This document shows positions 7,217 to 15,985 of a DNA stretch of 64,000 nt, in pieces. The number at the start of each line of letters is the position of its first letter. Position 1 is the stretch's first letter. Under the pieces are notes generated by a model that was not told the origin of the DNA, searched no databases, and saw only the letters and a program-made list of their open reading frames with translations. This DNA is from a bacterium (lineage in GTDB: Bacteria; Oederibacteriota; CAKKQC01). The stretch covers positions 1 through 64,000 of the forward strand of contig CAKKQC010000063.1 in the NCBI GenBank assembly GCA_919901855.1, read 5' to 3'. A program made the position numbers and the translations under genes.

Positions 7217-9328
7217 TCACCGCGCCCGTCCTCCCAGCGCCTCCGCCCGGCGGAGGTCCGCCTGGGCGAGCGGGTCCCGTGGGGCCAGCTCGGCGACGTG
7301 GCGGAACACGCGTACCGCATCCGCGGTCCGTCCCTCCGCGACGTACAGGCCCCCGAGCGCGCGGTGCGCGGGCAGCCAGGAAGGGTCCCGGACGATCGCC
7401 GCTTCATACTCGGCGATGGCGCCCGCGACATCGTGGCGCGTCCGGTACAGGAGCAGGCCGATGGAAGCATGGGTGGCCGCCGGGCCGGTGCCCCAGAAGT
7501 CCGGCCAGCTCAGCGCCCGCCGGTACATGGCGAGCGCGGCTTCCGCCTCGCCCCGCCGGTCCAGGACGAACGCGCGCCGGTAGTCGCCGTACGCGTAGTA
7601 GCTCAGGGCCGTGCGGGTGTTGCTGTCCCGGACCGCCCCCGTGTCGAGGACGCCGCGCAGGGCGGCCCACCCGTGGAACCAGCGGCGCTCCCGCCTCACG
7701 TCCTCCCGGCGGAGCGCCTCCGGGTCCCGGCACCACCGGTAGACCGCCCCGTGCGGCAGGAGGTCGAGCGCCTCGGCCGCCTCGTAGACGACCGAGAAGC
7801 AGACGGGACGGCCGGGGTCCCGCCGCAGGAGGTCCGGCAGGTATTCGAACCGCCGCGCCAGCGGCTCCTGGCCCCTGGGGAACAGCAACTGCACCCGCTT
7901 GGCCCCCTCACGCGTCGACGTCGCCGCCGGGTCGGGCACCGAGTTCGAGTTGACGAGGATGACGTCGGGCCGCCGCTCCTCAATGTAGTGCGTGTACCAG
8001 AGCGGGAAGAGGTCGTAGTCCGCGTAGGCGATCAGGATGCTGCCCGGGGGACAGCTCCGCAGGAGCGCGGATGACAAATCCCAGGCGAAGTAGTGGCGGT
8101 CCCGGCGGGATTCCCGGCCGTGGGCTGCCGCCTGCCAGCCGCCCCATCCGATGAGAAGCGCCGCCGCCACCGCGGCCGTCAGGGGACGGCTCACCGCCGG
8201 ACGGCGGTCGGCCGCCAGACGGCCGCGGCTCTCCAGCCATCGCGCGGAGACCGCCAGCCCGCAGGCGATCCAGACCGCGAGGATCATGAAGGTCGGGAGG
8301 TAGTACGTCTGCACCGCGATGCCTTCGAGGCTGAAGTTCACGCAGTAGAGGACTCCCGTCCCCCACGCGAGCGCGAGAACGAGTGCTTCCCGGCGCCGGA
8401 CGCGGAAGAGCCAGCCGAGGCCGAGCAGGGCGAGCGCGACCCCGGGGTACCCGAACTGGCGGACCGGGTAGTCGGAGACGTGGTGGACGAGGCGCTTCGC
8501 GGCCTGCCACGGGGTCCAGTAGAGGATCCGGTACTGGTACGGCCCGCCGCCCGCATAGTCAGCGTAGCGCGGAAGGTTGCTGGGCGCGTTCCAGTTGAAG
8601 AGTGGCCCGGCCGCGGACCGGATCGGCGGGTACATCCCCTTCAGCGAGAGCCCGAGCACGGCGAGCAGGACGAGGAACACGGCCGCACGCAGGCGGCGCC
8701 GGGCGGGCAGACGGGCGAGCGCGAGCCAGCCCAGCAGCGCCGCGGACGGGGCGAAGTAGACGGTCTGGCCGTGGTGGCTCGCGCTGATCCCCCAGAGCAG
8801 CGCCAGGAGCATGAGCCACCGCGCGGGAGACCTTCCCGCCCTTCGCAGCGCAGCGAGTCCCATTGCCATGACGAGCAGGAGGGCCGCGTTGAAGCACAGG
8901 TTCATCGCGTACTTCTCCGCGATGACGGACTGCCACCACAACTGGGAGGCGGTGCCGAGGAGCCAGGCGGCGGCGAGGGACGCGAGCCACCCGAGCGCGG
9001 GCCGCAGGCCCGAAACGCCCGCAAGCAGGCGGTACGCGACGCAGGCCGCCAGGCCGCACGCAGCCGCCCCGCACGCGGCGGACAACAGGTTGAACCGGAA
9101 CGCGATGTCGCCGAGCGGCACGGCTGCGGCGAGGCGCCCGACGAGGGCGTAGAGGGGATATCCGGGCGGGTGATGGATGCCGAGGGTGAAGGACGGAGCG
9201 ATCATCTCGCCGCCGTCCTCGAAGGGGACCGTGGGCGACAGTGTGCGAAGGTAGAGGCCGAAAAGCGGCAGCGCCGCGGCGAGGAAGAGCCATCGCTGGC
9301 CGGCGGCGTCGCCCGCCCGGCGGCTCAA
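7217..9328 (-). CDS. DUF2723-type membrane glycosyltransferase with C-terminal TPR repeats
   Basis: This ~703-residue protein is paralogous to the downstream gene. It begins with a membrane helix and then a PFEDGGEMIAPSFTLGIHHPPGYPLY-like loop (read here as its key D-x-x-E acidic residues followed by the HPPGYPLY signature) typical of DUF2723. Around ten membrane spans follow, then a periplasmic domain and about three TPR repeats in the last 130 residues, a protein-interaction platform. The start is uncertain. TTG at 9328 is given; a CTG at 9343 would overlap the ftsX-like stop as CTGA, matching the overlap style of this genome. It probably glycosylates exported proteins or lipids in partnership with the FtsEX-like complex, but this is inference from the operon only. 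Confidence 0.82.
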   Translation of the reverse strand: MSRRAGDAAGQRWLFLAAALPLFGLYLRTLSPTVPFEDGGEMIAPSFTLGIHHPPGYPLYALVGRLAAAVPLGDIAFRFNLLSAACGAAACGLAACVAYRLLAGVSGLRPALGWLASLAAAWLLGTASQLWWQSVIAEKYAMNLCFNAALLLVMAMGLAALRRAGRSPARWLMLLALLWGISASHHGQTVYFAPSAALLGWLALARLPARRRLRAAVFLVLLAVLGLSLKGMYPPIRSAAGPLFNWNAPSNLPRYADYAGGGPYQYRILYWTPWQAAKRLVHHVSDYPVRQFGYPGVALALLGLGWLFRVRRREALVLALAWGTGVLYCVNFSLEGIAVQTYYLPTFMILAVWIACGLAVSARWLESRGRLAADRRPAVSRPLTAAVAAALLIGWGGWQAAAHGRESRRDRHYFAWDLSSALLRSCPPGSILIAYADYDLFPLWYTHYIEERRPDVILVNSNSVPDPAATSTREGAKRVQLLFPRGQEPLARRFEYLPDLLRRDPGRPVCFSVVYEAAEALDLLPHGAVYRWCRDPEALRREDVRRERRWFHGWAALRGVLDTGAVRDSNTRTALSYYAYGDYRRAFVLDRRGEAEAALAMYRRALSWPDFWGTGPAATHASIGLLLYRTRHDVAGAIAEYEAAIVRDPSWLPAHRALGGLYVAEGRTADAVRVFRHVAELAPRDPLAQADLRRAEALGGRAR

Positions 9329-9339
9329 CCTCGGGCCGG

Positions 9340-10200
9340 TCAGGGCCGCCGCACGCCGGCGGCGAACAGCCCCACGAGGGCCGGCAGCCCCAGCGCCACG
9401 CCCAATAGGGCGGCGCCCGCCGTGTGCGGCACGTCGGGCAGCGCCCCAAGCGGCCCCGCGGTCCATACACCGCCGAGGCGGCCGAGCACGCAGACGAGCT
9501 CGAGCGAGGTGGCGACGGCGGCCGCGATCAAGGCCGAGGGCGCGGCGAGCGCCCAAACCGCCCGCAGGAGCCGGCGGGGCCCGGAGGCGCCGAGTTCGGC
9601 GTACACGCGCAACTCGCCTCGCAGGTTGCCGGCCAGGCTCCCCAGCGCGAAGAGCGCGGTCAGCGCCGCGAACCCGCCCAGCCCCCACGCGGCCCCGCGG
9701 ATCAGCGCGAGCAGGAGCAGTTCGTGCTCGAGCACCTTGGGCGCGGTCGCGGACGGGGCGCGCACCGAGACGATGCCCGGCTGGTTCTTCATCCAGTCCG
9801 CGGCCTCGTGCCAGGACTCCATCGACGGCAGGCAGAGCTTCACGCGGAACGACCGCAGGAAGGGATTGGCCCCGTAGGCGTCGAGGAGCGGGCGAATGCG
9901 GTCGTCCTGCCCGGCTTCCCGGCGGGCCTCGTCGGCGTCCACGTACCGGGCTTCGCAGCACCAGGGCTGGCCCTCCACGGCCTGCTTGAACGACACCACC
10001 TGGGGTACGGTGGCCCCCGTCCCCAGGAACGCCTCGAGCAGGAGCACGGGGCGCCTGGCGACCAGCCAGGGCTTCGCGCTCAGCCCCGCCCAGAGGGCAA
10101 CGCCCCCGGCGATCCAGGCCGCCGTCAGGAGCCAGAGCGCCGGAGCGGCCCTGCCCGCCGCGGGTCCGGGACGCCACCAGGGCCGGGTGGGGCGGGCCAT
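9340..10200 (-). CDS. ftsX: FtsX-like ABC permease
   Basis: The 286-residue protein has one N-terminal membrane helix (about 20-40), an extracytoplasmic domain of ~110 residues with a conserved-looking pair of cysteines, and three C-terminal helices. This is the FtsX topology. In the family, FtsX transmits ATP-driven movements of FtsE to periplasmic cell-wall hydrolases during division. Here the partner ATPase lacks key catalytic residues, so the complex may act as a scaffold. The ATG (10200) overlaps the ftsE-like stop as ATGA, showing tight coupling. No amidase or peptidoglycan hydrolase gene is adjacent; instead two glycosyltransferases follow in the operon. Confidence 0.75.
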   Translation of the reverse strand: MARPTRPWWRPGPAAGRAAPALWLLTAAWIAGGVALWAGLSAKPWLVARRPVLLLEAFLGTGATVPQVVSFKQAVEGQPWCCEARYVDADEARREAGQDDRIRPLLDAYGANPFLRSFRVKLCLPSMESWHEAADWMKNQPGIVSVRAPSATAPKVLEHELLLLALIRGAAWGLGGFAALTALFALGSLAGNLRGELRVYAELGASGPRRLLRAVWALAAPSALIAAAVATSLELVCVLGRLGGVWTAGPLGALPDVPHTAGAALLGVALGLPALVGLFAAGVRRP

Positions 10201-10844
10201 CAGGCGTCCTCCGCGGGGGCCGCCAGGCTCTCGACCCGGCCCCCGGCGGGCACGGCGTTCAGGCCCGGGGCCCCCGTGACGAGGCACGCGCCCGACCCGG
10301 CGAGGTACGCGGCGAACTCGGCCCGAAGCGGGCCCGGCACGGCGTCCCCGTCGTCGACGGCCCAGTCCACGAGCAGGACGTGCGGCTTGCGCGCGAGCCC
10401 CCGCACCAGCGCCAGCGCGTACCGCACCCCCCGGGACAGTACGGCGAACGGTGCGCCCGCGTGCGCCCCCAGCCCCGCGCGCTCTATGGCCGCCCGGGCC
10501 TCGGTTACGGCGGCCGGCCAGGGGCGGCCCCCGCACGAGAGGCCGAGCGCGACCCAGGCCTCGGCGGTGAGATTGAGGACGGGCTCGTCGTCGAGGACGG
10601 CCGAGACGACCCGGCGCAGGCCCTGCCGGCCGGCCCCGGAGCTCTTGTAGGGGTTCTGCCCGTTCACGAGGACGGTCCCGCTCGCGGGCGCCACGCTACC
10701 GAGGGCCATGCGGACGAGCAGGCTCTTCCCCGCGCCCGAAGGACCGGTCACGTGCACGAGTTCCCCCGGCTTGATCTCGAGGTTGAACGCCCTCAGCACC
10801 CAGACCCGCCCCTGCGGCCCGCTGACATGGAGATACTGCAGCAC
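10200..10844 (-). CDS. ftsE: FtsE-like ABC ATPase with degenerate catalytic motifs
   Basis: The 214-residue protein aligns with FtsE over its full length. The Walker A loop GPSGAGKS (34-41) is intact. The Q-loop glutamine is absent (SAVLDDEPVL where FtsE has VFQD). The signature reads LSRGVRYAL instead of LSGGEQQR. Walker B ends VLLVDW, so the catalytic Glu is Trp161. The switch histidine is missing (LVTGAP). ATP binding may persist but hydrolysis looks unlikely. The GTG start lies one base after the aminotransferase stop, and the gene overlaps ftsX by ATGA. It could be a divergent FtsE scaffold or a decaying copy; the intact reading frame and coupling favour a retained function. Confidence 0.75.
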   Translation of the reverse strand: MLQYLHVSGPQGRVWVLRAFNLEIKPGELVHVTGPSGAGKSLLVRMALGSVAPASGTVLVNGQNPYKSSGAGRQGLRRVVSAVLDDEPVLNLTAEAWVALGLSCGGRPWPAAVTEARAAIERAGLGAHAGAPFAVLSRGVRYALALVRGLARKPHVLLVDWAVDDGDAVPGPLRAEFAAYLAGSGACLVTGAPGLNAVPAGGRVESLAAPAEDA

Positions 10845-10845
10845 G

Positions 10846-12057
10846 TCAGGCCGCCGGCGGGGCCGGCGCGATCTTCCGCATGTTGCGCAGCGCCTGCCGG
10901 ATCCGTTCCTCGTTCTCGACCAGCGCGAACCGCACGTACCCTTCGCCCTCGGGTCCGAACCCGGTCCCCGGAGACACGGCCACAGCCGCCTCCTGGAGGA
11001 GCTTCTCCGCGAACTTCATCGAGCCCATCGGGAGGAACGCCTCGGGCAGCCGCGCCCAGACGTACATCGTCGCCTTCGGCCGCGTCACCCCCCAGCCCTG
11101 CTTCTCGAGTCCCTCGGCCAGGATCTCCATCCGGGTGCGGTATAACTCGGCCGCCTCGCGGCAGGGCTCGAGCCCCTCGCGCAGGGCCGTGATGGCCGCC
11201 ACCGCGATCGGCGTGAAGATGCCGTAGTCGAGGTAGCTCTTGATCTTCGTGAGGGCGGCCACCCCCTCGGCGTTGCCGACCATGAACCCGACTCGCCAGC
11301 CCGCCATGTTGTACGACTTCGTCATGCTGAAGAACTCGACGCCGACGTCGCGGGCGCCGGGAATCTCGAGGAAGCTCGTCGCCTTGTACCCGTTGAACAC
11401 GATGTCCCCGTAGGCGAGGTCGTGGATCACGAAGAGCCCCTCGGCCTTGGCGAACGCGACGAGGCGCTCGAAGAACGAACGCTCGGCGGTCGCCGCCGTG
11501 GGGTTGTGCGGGAACGAGCAGAGGACGATCCTCGGCCGCGGGGTCGTGACCTTGAGGGCGGCCGCGAACCGGTCCACGAGCGTGTCCGGGTCCCCGAGCG
11601 GCACCGTGACGGGCCGGGCTCCCGCGAGCAGGACCCCGTAGGTGTGGATCGGGTAGGTCGGCGAAGGCACGAGCACGGTGTCGCCCTCGTTCAGGATCCC
11701 GTACATGAGGTGCGTGAGCCCCTCCTTGGATCCGATCGTGACGATGACCTCGCGCTCGGGGTCGAGATCGACGCCGAACCGCTCCTGGTACCCTAAAGCG
11801 ATCGCGCGCCGCAGGTGCGGGATACCGCGGGACGCCGAGTACCGGTGGGCCTTGGGGTCGTGGGCCGCCTCGCATAGCTTCTCGATGATGAAGGGGGCGG
11901 GGGGGCGGTCGGGATTCCCCATCCCGAGGTCGATGACGTCGACGCCGCGCGCGCGCGCCTCCGCCTTGATGGCGTTGACGCGGGCGAAGAGGTAATCGGG
12001 CAGGCGACGGATGCGCTCGGCCATGATCGGCTGCCGGGCACCCGGGGTTTGGCTCAT
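10846..12057 (-). CDS. Class I/II aminotransferase, AlaC (glutamate-pyruvate) type
   Basis: This 403-residue PLP enzyme carries DLGMGNPDRP near the N-terminus, CSFPHNPTA near residue 180 and the PLP-lysine (Lys247) in SMTKSYNMAGWR. The pattern matches AlaC/YfdZ-like transaminases and their LL-diaminopimelate aminotransferase relatives. It most likely interconverts pyruvate/alanine with glutamate/2-oxoglutarate. No lysine-pathway gene is nearby, so the diaminopimelate role is less likely. It heads the operon leading into the FtsEX-like and DUF2723 genes. There is no Shine-Dalgarno sequence; a GATAAT box sits 6 bases before the ATG, so the mRNA is probably leaderless. Confidence 0.9.
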   Translation of the reverse strand: MSQTPGARQPIMAERIRRLPDYLFARVNAIKAEARARGVDVIDLGMGNPDRPPAPFIIEKLCEAAHDPKAHRYSASRGIPHLRRAIALGYQERFGVDLDPEREVIVTIGSKEGLTHLMYGILNEGDTVLVPSPTYPIHTYGVLLAGARPVTVPLGDPDTLVDRFAAALKVTTPRPRIVLCSFPHNPTAATAERSFFERLVAFAKAEGLFVIHDLAYGDIVFNGYKATSFLEIPGARDVGVEFFSMTKSYNMAGWRVGFMVGNAEGVAALTKIKSYLDYGIFTPIAVAAITALREGLEPCREAAELYRTRMEILAEGLEKQGWGVTRPKATMYVWARLPEAFLPMGSMKFAEKLLQEAAVAVSPGTGFGPEGEGYVRFALVENEERIRQALRNMRKIAPAPPAA

Positions 12058-12063
12058 TGGCGC

Positions 12064-12069
12064 ATTATC
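12064..12069 (-). promoter_or_regulatory. -10 box GATAAT, leaderless start of the aminotransferase
   Basis: On the minus strand GATAAT ends 6 bases before the ATG at 12057, and no ribosome site precedes the ATG. Transcription starting at the usual distance would begin at or next to the start codon. Confidence 0.5.
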
Positions 12070-12111
12070 GCACGCGCGTTACGAAGGGAACCCGTCGCAG
12101 AAGTCGCGTGT

Positions 12112-12117
12112 TACAAT
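12112..12117 (+). promoter_or_regulatory. -10 box TACAAT upstream of the ABC exporter gene
   Basis: TACAAT lies in the 202-base divergent gap between the aminotransferase and the ABC exporter. Six bases follow and then the ATG of a 30-codon ORF. The exporter ATG is ~140 bases further on, so this box gives either a leader peptide or a long leader. Confidence 0.45.
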
Positions 12118-12123
12118 ACCCCA

Positions 12124-12216
12124 ATGCAGCACGAACGGCTCTGCGTCTTGCCCGCCCCGCCGCCGGGTATTCCCGGCGCCGGGCGCGACCACTTCGCGCT
12201 CGCAAACGCGTCCTAG
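12124..12216 (+). CDS. Possible 30-residue leader ORF
   Basis: A Pro/Ala-rich ORF of 30 codons starts with ATG six bases after a TACAAT box and ends with TAG at 12216, 43 bases before the ABC exporter start. The placement matches the leaderless pattern of this window. It could be a translated leader peptide or a chance ORF in GC-rich DNA. It resembles nothing I recognise. Confidence 0.25.
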   Translation: MQHERLCVLPAPPPGIPGAGRDHFALANAS

Positions 12217-12259
12217 TCTCACGGCCGCCTGTTCGCCACGACACCCAGGAGAGTATTGA

Positions 12260-14521
12260 ATGCTGGCAACCAAACCGCTCCCGCCTGAGATCGAGTCCAG
12301 GCTGAACGGATCCCTCGACAAGGGCGAGGAGATCCTGTTCCGCGTCGACTCGGACCTGGCCACGGACTTGAGGTTCGGCGAGAGCTGGCTCATCGTGACG
12401 AACCGCCGGATCCTCGTCTACGCCGTCTCGGAGCGCCGGCGGAACGGCAAGGGCCCGGTCGAGATCGGGCTCAAGGCCGTCAAGGGCGCGGACGTCTTCC
12501 CCGTCGTGGGCGGCGGCATGCTCATGGTGCGGACAAAGACCGGAAGCGTCCCGCTCATACATTATTCAAATTCGCTGTCGGCCCGGTTCGCCGAAGCCGC
12601 CAAGGGCATCGCCCAGCTCGCGAAGGGGAAGGACCTGCTGCTGGCCTCGGACCTCAAGCCGGACCGGTGCCCCAAGTGCAACCGGCTCCTAGTGGACCCG
12701 AACGAGCGGTGCCCGTTCTGCGTCAAGTATTTCCAGGCCATGGGCCGGATCCTGAGCTACCTCAAGCCCTATGCCTGGTTCACGGTGTCCACCGTCCTGC
12801 TGGCGGCGGCCGTCACGGCCATCAACCTGCTGCCGCCCCAGATCACCGAGGTGATCATGGACCAGGCGCTCAACCCCAAGACCGCGGAGGCCATGGCGGT
12901 GCCGGTGGAGGGACGGCTATGGCTACTCCTCAAGATGGTGATTGCCCTCCTGGCCATCAACGTCGGATCGACCCTGATCTCGATCTACAACGGCACCCAG
13001 TTGAGCTGGCTCGGCGGCCGGGTCGGCCGCGACATCCGGGCCGAGGTCTTCCAGGCCGTCGAGCGGCTGGGGATGAAGTTCTTCGACCGCCGGCACGTGG
13101 GCAACATCATGGCCCGGATCATGAACGACTCGTCCACGCTCCAGAACTTCCTGATCGACGGGTTCCCGTTCCTGGCCCAGAACATGCTCATGCTCGGCGG
13201 CATCGTGGTCCTGCTCTGGGTACGGTCCCCGGAGCTCACGTTCTACGTCATGCTCCCGGTCCCCCTCATGATCATCGGGCAGTTCCTGTTCTGGAAGTAC
13301 GTCCGGGGCCTCTCGCACAAGGCCTGGAACCAGTACGCCCTGCTCAACAACCGGCTCCACGAGTCGGTGTCCGGCGTCCGGGTGGTCAAGGCCTTCTCGC
13401 AGGAGAATCAGGAAGTCCGCCGGTTCCAGCGGCAGAACGACAAGTGGTTCATGGCCCAGTACACGGTGGACCGGTTCTGGGGGGTGTTCTTCCCCGGCAT
13501 GTCGTTCTTCGTGACCTCGGGGTCGCTCATCGCGTGGTGGTACGCGGGGCACGGCGTCATCGACGGAACGTGGACGATCGGCCAGTTATTCAAGTACACG
13601 CAGTACCTGTGGATGTTCTACGGGCCGCTTCAGTGGTTCAGCCAGATCAACAACTGGATGACCCGGGCGTTCGTGGGCGCGGAGCGCATCTTCGAGACGA
13701 TCGACACGGCCCCCGAGTCCTACGACCCGCCCGACGCGGTCGCGATGCCCGAGCTCAAGGGCTCGATCGAGTTCAAGGACGTCACCTTCTCATATGAAAA
13801 GGGCCGGCCCGCGCTCAAGGAAGTCAGCTTCAAGGTGAAGGCGGGCGAGATGATCGGGCTCGTGGGCAAGTCCGGATCGGGCAAGTCCACGCTCCTCTCC
13901 ATGCTCTGCCGGTTCTACGCGCCGGACGAGGGCGAGATCCTGATCGACGGGGTGCCGATCCAGAAGATCCGGCTGGACGACCTGCGCCAGAACATCGGGC
14001 TCGTGCTCCAGGATCCCTTCCTGTTCGGCTCCTCCATCTACGACAATATCTCGTACAGCCGTCCCGACGCCAAGGCTTCGGACATCATCGAGGCGGCCCG
14101 GGCGGCGAACGCGCACGAGTTCATAATGCAGAAGAACGACGCGTACGACACCCGCGTCGGCGAGCGGGGCAACCGGCTCTCGGGCGGCGAGAAACAGCGC
14201 ATCTCGATCGCGCGCGCGATCCTGCACAACCCGCGCATCCTGATCCTGGATGAAGCGACTTCATCGGTAGACAGCGAAACCGAGGCCAAGATCCAGGAGG
14301 CCCTCGACCGGCTGGTCCGGAACCGCACGACCTTCGTCGCCGCGCACCGGCTCTCGACCCTGCGCAACGCCGACCGGATCTTCGTCATGGAGGAAGGCAA
14401 GCTGATCGAAACCGGTTCCCACTTCGAGCTGCTCAAGAAGGGCGGCATGTACTCGCGTCTGGTCAAGGCCCAGGAGGAGGCGTGGCGCAAGGCGAAGCGC
14501 AACCTCTCGCTCGCCCAATGA
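12260..14521 (+). CDS. ABC exporter (fused permease-ATPase) with PH-like and zinc-ribbon N-terminus
   Basis: This 753-residue half-transporter has an N-terminal ~110-residue PH-like domain and a CPKCN...CPFC zinc ribbon near residues 135-153. Six transmembrane helices (about 170-440) follow, then an ATPase with Walker A GKSGSGKST, Q-loop LQDP, signature LSGGEKQR and Walker B ILILDEATSS. All catalytic elements are intact. The architecture and the coupled DUF1854 gene match the transporter pair called cyanophycin-metabolism-associated in other genomes, although no cyanophycin synthetase or cyanophycinase is in this window. The ATG has a good AGGAG site. The substrate is unknown; the gene overlaps its partner by ATGA. 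Confidence 0.92.
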   Translation: MLATKPLPPEIESRLNGSLDKGEEILFRVDSDLATDLRFGESWLIVTNRRILVYAVSERRRNGKGPVEIGLKAVKGADVFPVVGGGMLMVRTKTGSVPLIHYSNSLSARFAEAAKGIAQLAKGKDLLLASDLKPDRCPKCNRLLVDPNERCPFCVKYFQAMGRILSYLKPYAWFTVSTVLLAAAVTAINLLPPQITEVIMDQALNPKTAEAMAVPVEGRLWLLLKMVIALLAINVGSTLISIYNGTQLSWLGGRVGRDIRAEVFQAVERLGMKFFDRRHVGNIMARIMNDSSTLQNFLIDGFPFLAQNMLMLGGIVVLLWVRSPELTFYVMLPVPLMIIGQFLFWKYVRGLSHKAWNQYALLNNRLHESVSGVRVVKAFSQENQEVRRFQRQNDKWFMAQYTVDRFWGVFFPGMSFFVTSGSLIAWWYAGHGVIDGTWTIGQLFKYTQYLWMFYGPLQWFSQINNWMTRAFVGAERIFETIDTAPESYDPPDAVAMPELKGSIEFKDVTFSYEKGRPALKEVSFKVKAGEMIGLVGKSGSGKSTLLSMLCRFYAPDEGEILIDGVPIQKIRLDDLRQNIGLVLQDPFLFGSSIYDNISYSRPDAKASDIIEAARAANAHEFIMQKNDAYDTRVGERGNRLSGGEKQRISIARAILHNPRILILDEATSSVDSETEAKIQEALDRLVRNRTTFVAAHRLSTLRNADRIFVMEEGKLIETGSHFELLKKGGMYSRLVKAQEEAWRKAKRNLSLAQ

Positions 14522-15120
14522 AGAAGAAGCGGAAGGCCGGGAAGAGCGGGCAAGACAGCGTGTGGCAGAAGCCCGAGCCGGCCGTGACCGTGGACGGCGC
14601 GGCCGTGACGCTGGTGCCCAACGCCGACGGCACGCTCAAGCTCGTGACCCCGGGCAAGACGTGGAAGCGGGTTCGCGTCCGGCTCGGCCGGCCGCTATTC
14701 CGCCCCGACGAGTTCGCGACCGTCCTGATCGACGGCGAGGGCGGCAAGGCCTGGGCCGGACGCGGACACGGCGGGCACGGGCACATGCGCTTCGGCACCC
14801 ACGAGGTCGCGCTCATCATGAACCTGCCCGGGCTTTCCCCCGAAGCGCGGAAGGTTCTCGAGGAGCACCGGCTGAACCACGACCTGACGTGCGCGATCCT
14901 GAAGGTCAACTCCCTCCAGCACCAGTTCGGCGCCGCGTTCTGGGACGTCGATACCGACAAGGGCCCCCGTCAGTTCGTGATCCGGGGCACGACCGAGCAT
15001 GTCCGCTGGCTGACCGACGACCGCATGCTCATCACCGACGTGCAGGGAAACCGCTTTGAAATCCCGAGCCTCAACGGCCTCGACCGGCGGAGCCAGAACC
15101 AGATCGCCCTGATCCTTTAG
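14518..15120 (+). CDS. DUF1854 family protein
   Basis: The 200-residue protein has a Lys-rich first 12 residues and a soluble domain containing a GRGHGGHGHMRFGTHE His-rich stretch near residues 82-97 and a conserved LNHDLTCAILKVNSL segment. DUF1854 proteins occur almost always directly after the PH-like/zinc-ribbon ABC exporter seen here, so this is probably a dedicated cytoplasmic accessory. The ATG (14518) overlaps the transporter stop as ATGA, so translation is coupled. It ends 7 bases from the convergent cheR stop. Molecular function is unknown; the His-rich part could bind metal. Confidence 0.85.
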   Translation: MKKKRKAGKSGQDSVWQKPEPAVTVDGAAVTLVPNADGTLKLVTPGKTWKRVRVRLGRPLFRPDEFATVLIDGEGGKAWAGRGHGGHGHMRFGTHEVALIMNLPGLSPEARKVLEEHRLNHDLTCAILKVNSLQHQFGAAFWDVDTDKGPRQFVIRGTTEHVRWLTDDRMLITDVQGNRFEIPSLNGLDRRSQNQIALIL

Positions 15121-15127
15121 GCCTCCG

Positions 15128-15985
15128 TCAGCTCCCGTCCTTCCGGTACGCGACCCCCTTGTGGAACGGAACCGGCACGAGACCCGGCGGCGGCTTGTCC
15201 ATGAGCTCGGTCTGGGCGACGAACAGCCAGCCGCCCGGCAGGAGGGAATCGCGGAGGTTCGCGACCGCGGCACGCCGGGCGTGATCGGAGAAATAGGTCA
15301 GCACGTTGCAACAGAAGACCACGTCCATCCCGGCGTACGCCGTCATTGCGCGGCGGTCGATGATGCTGGCCAGCGCGAACCCGACGGTCCGTTCCGTACA
15401 TCTCGCGGCGTCCGGCTTCAGCCGAAATCCCGCCTCATCGCCGACGAACCAGCGGTCGCGCAGGGGTCCGGGCATGGTGCGCATCGAATGCCGGCTCCAG
15501 ATCCCCGCCCGCGCCACCGCGATCGCCCGCGTGCTCACGTCGACGCCCGTAACGCGGACGCTCAACCCGGGATGGCGGTCCAGGACCAGGATCGCGAGCG
15601 TGTACGGCTCCTCGCCCGAAGCGCAACCGGCGCTCAGGATGCGCAGGGGGCACGCTTCCGACGGGTTCCTCTCCCCCCGCAGGATCGGAAGCACCATGCC
15701 GGAAAACGCCTCGAGCAGGGGAGGATTCCGGTAGAAGCTGGTCTCCTGGACAGTGATCTCGTCGATCAGGGATTGTAGTTCGCCGCCGACCGGCCCAGCC
15801 CCGGAAACCATCCGCGCGTAGTCCCCGAAGGACGCGACCCCGCATGCCGCCATTCTCGTCCGGACGCGGTTCTCGACGAAGTATTTCTTCCGGTCCGCGA
15901 AGTGGATGCCGGTCTCCTTCTCGATCACATCCCGCAGGCGGCGGAAGGACCCGTCGGACATCCGGGGTTTCGCTGGCGCTGTCAC
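15128..15985 (-). CDS. cheR: Chemoreceptor glutamate methyltransferase CheR
   Basis: This SAM-dependent enzyme adds methyl groups to receptor glutamates. The 285 residues comprise the helical CheR N-domain (with ITVQETSFYRNP, a strong CheR signature) and the methyltransferase domain with LSAGCASGEEPYTLA as the SAM loop and VVFCCNVLTYFS near residue 225. The GTG start overlaps the cheB stop as GTGA. It is the last gene of the minus-strand chemosensory operon. Because the receptor, CheB and CheR are all present, the pathway can adapt by methylation. Confidence 0.95.
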   Translation of the reverse strand: MTAPAKPRMSDGSFRRLRDVIEKETGIHFADRKKYFVENRVRTRMAACGVASFGDYARMVSGAGPVGGELQSLIDEITVQETSFYRNPPLLEAFSGMVLPILRGERNPSEACPLRILSAGCASGEEPYTLAILVLDRHPGLSVRVTGVDVSTRAIAVARAGIWSRHSMRTMPGPLRDRWFVGDEAGFRLKPDAARCTERTVGFALASIIDRRAMTAYAGMDVVFCCNVLTYFSDHARRAAVANLRDSLLPGGWLFVAQTELMDKPPPGLVPVPFHKGVAYRKDGS

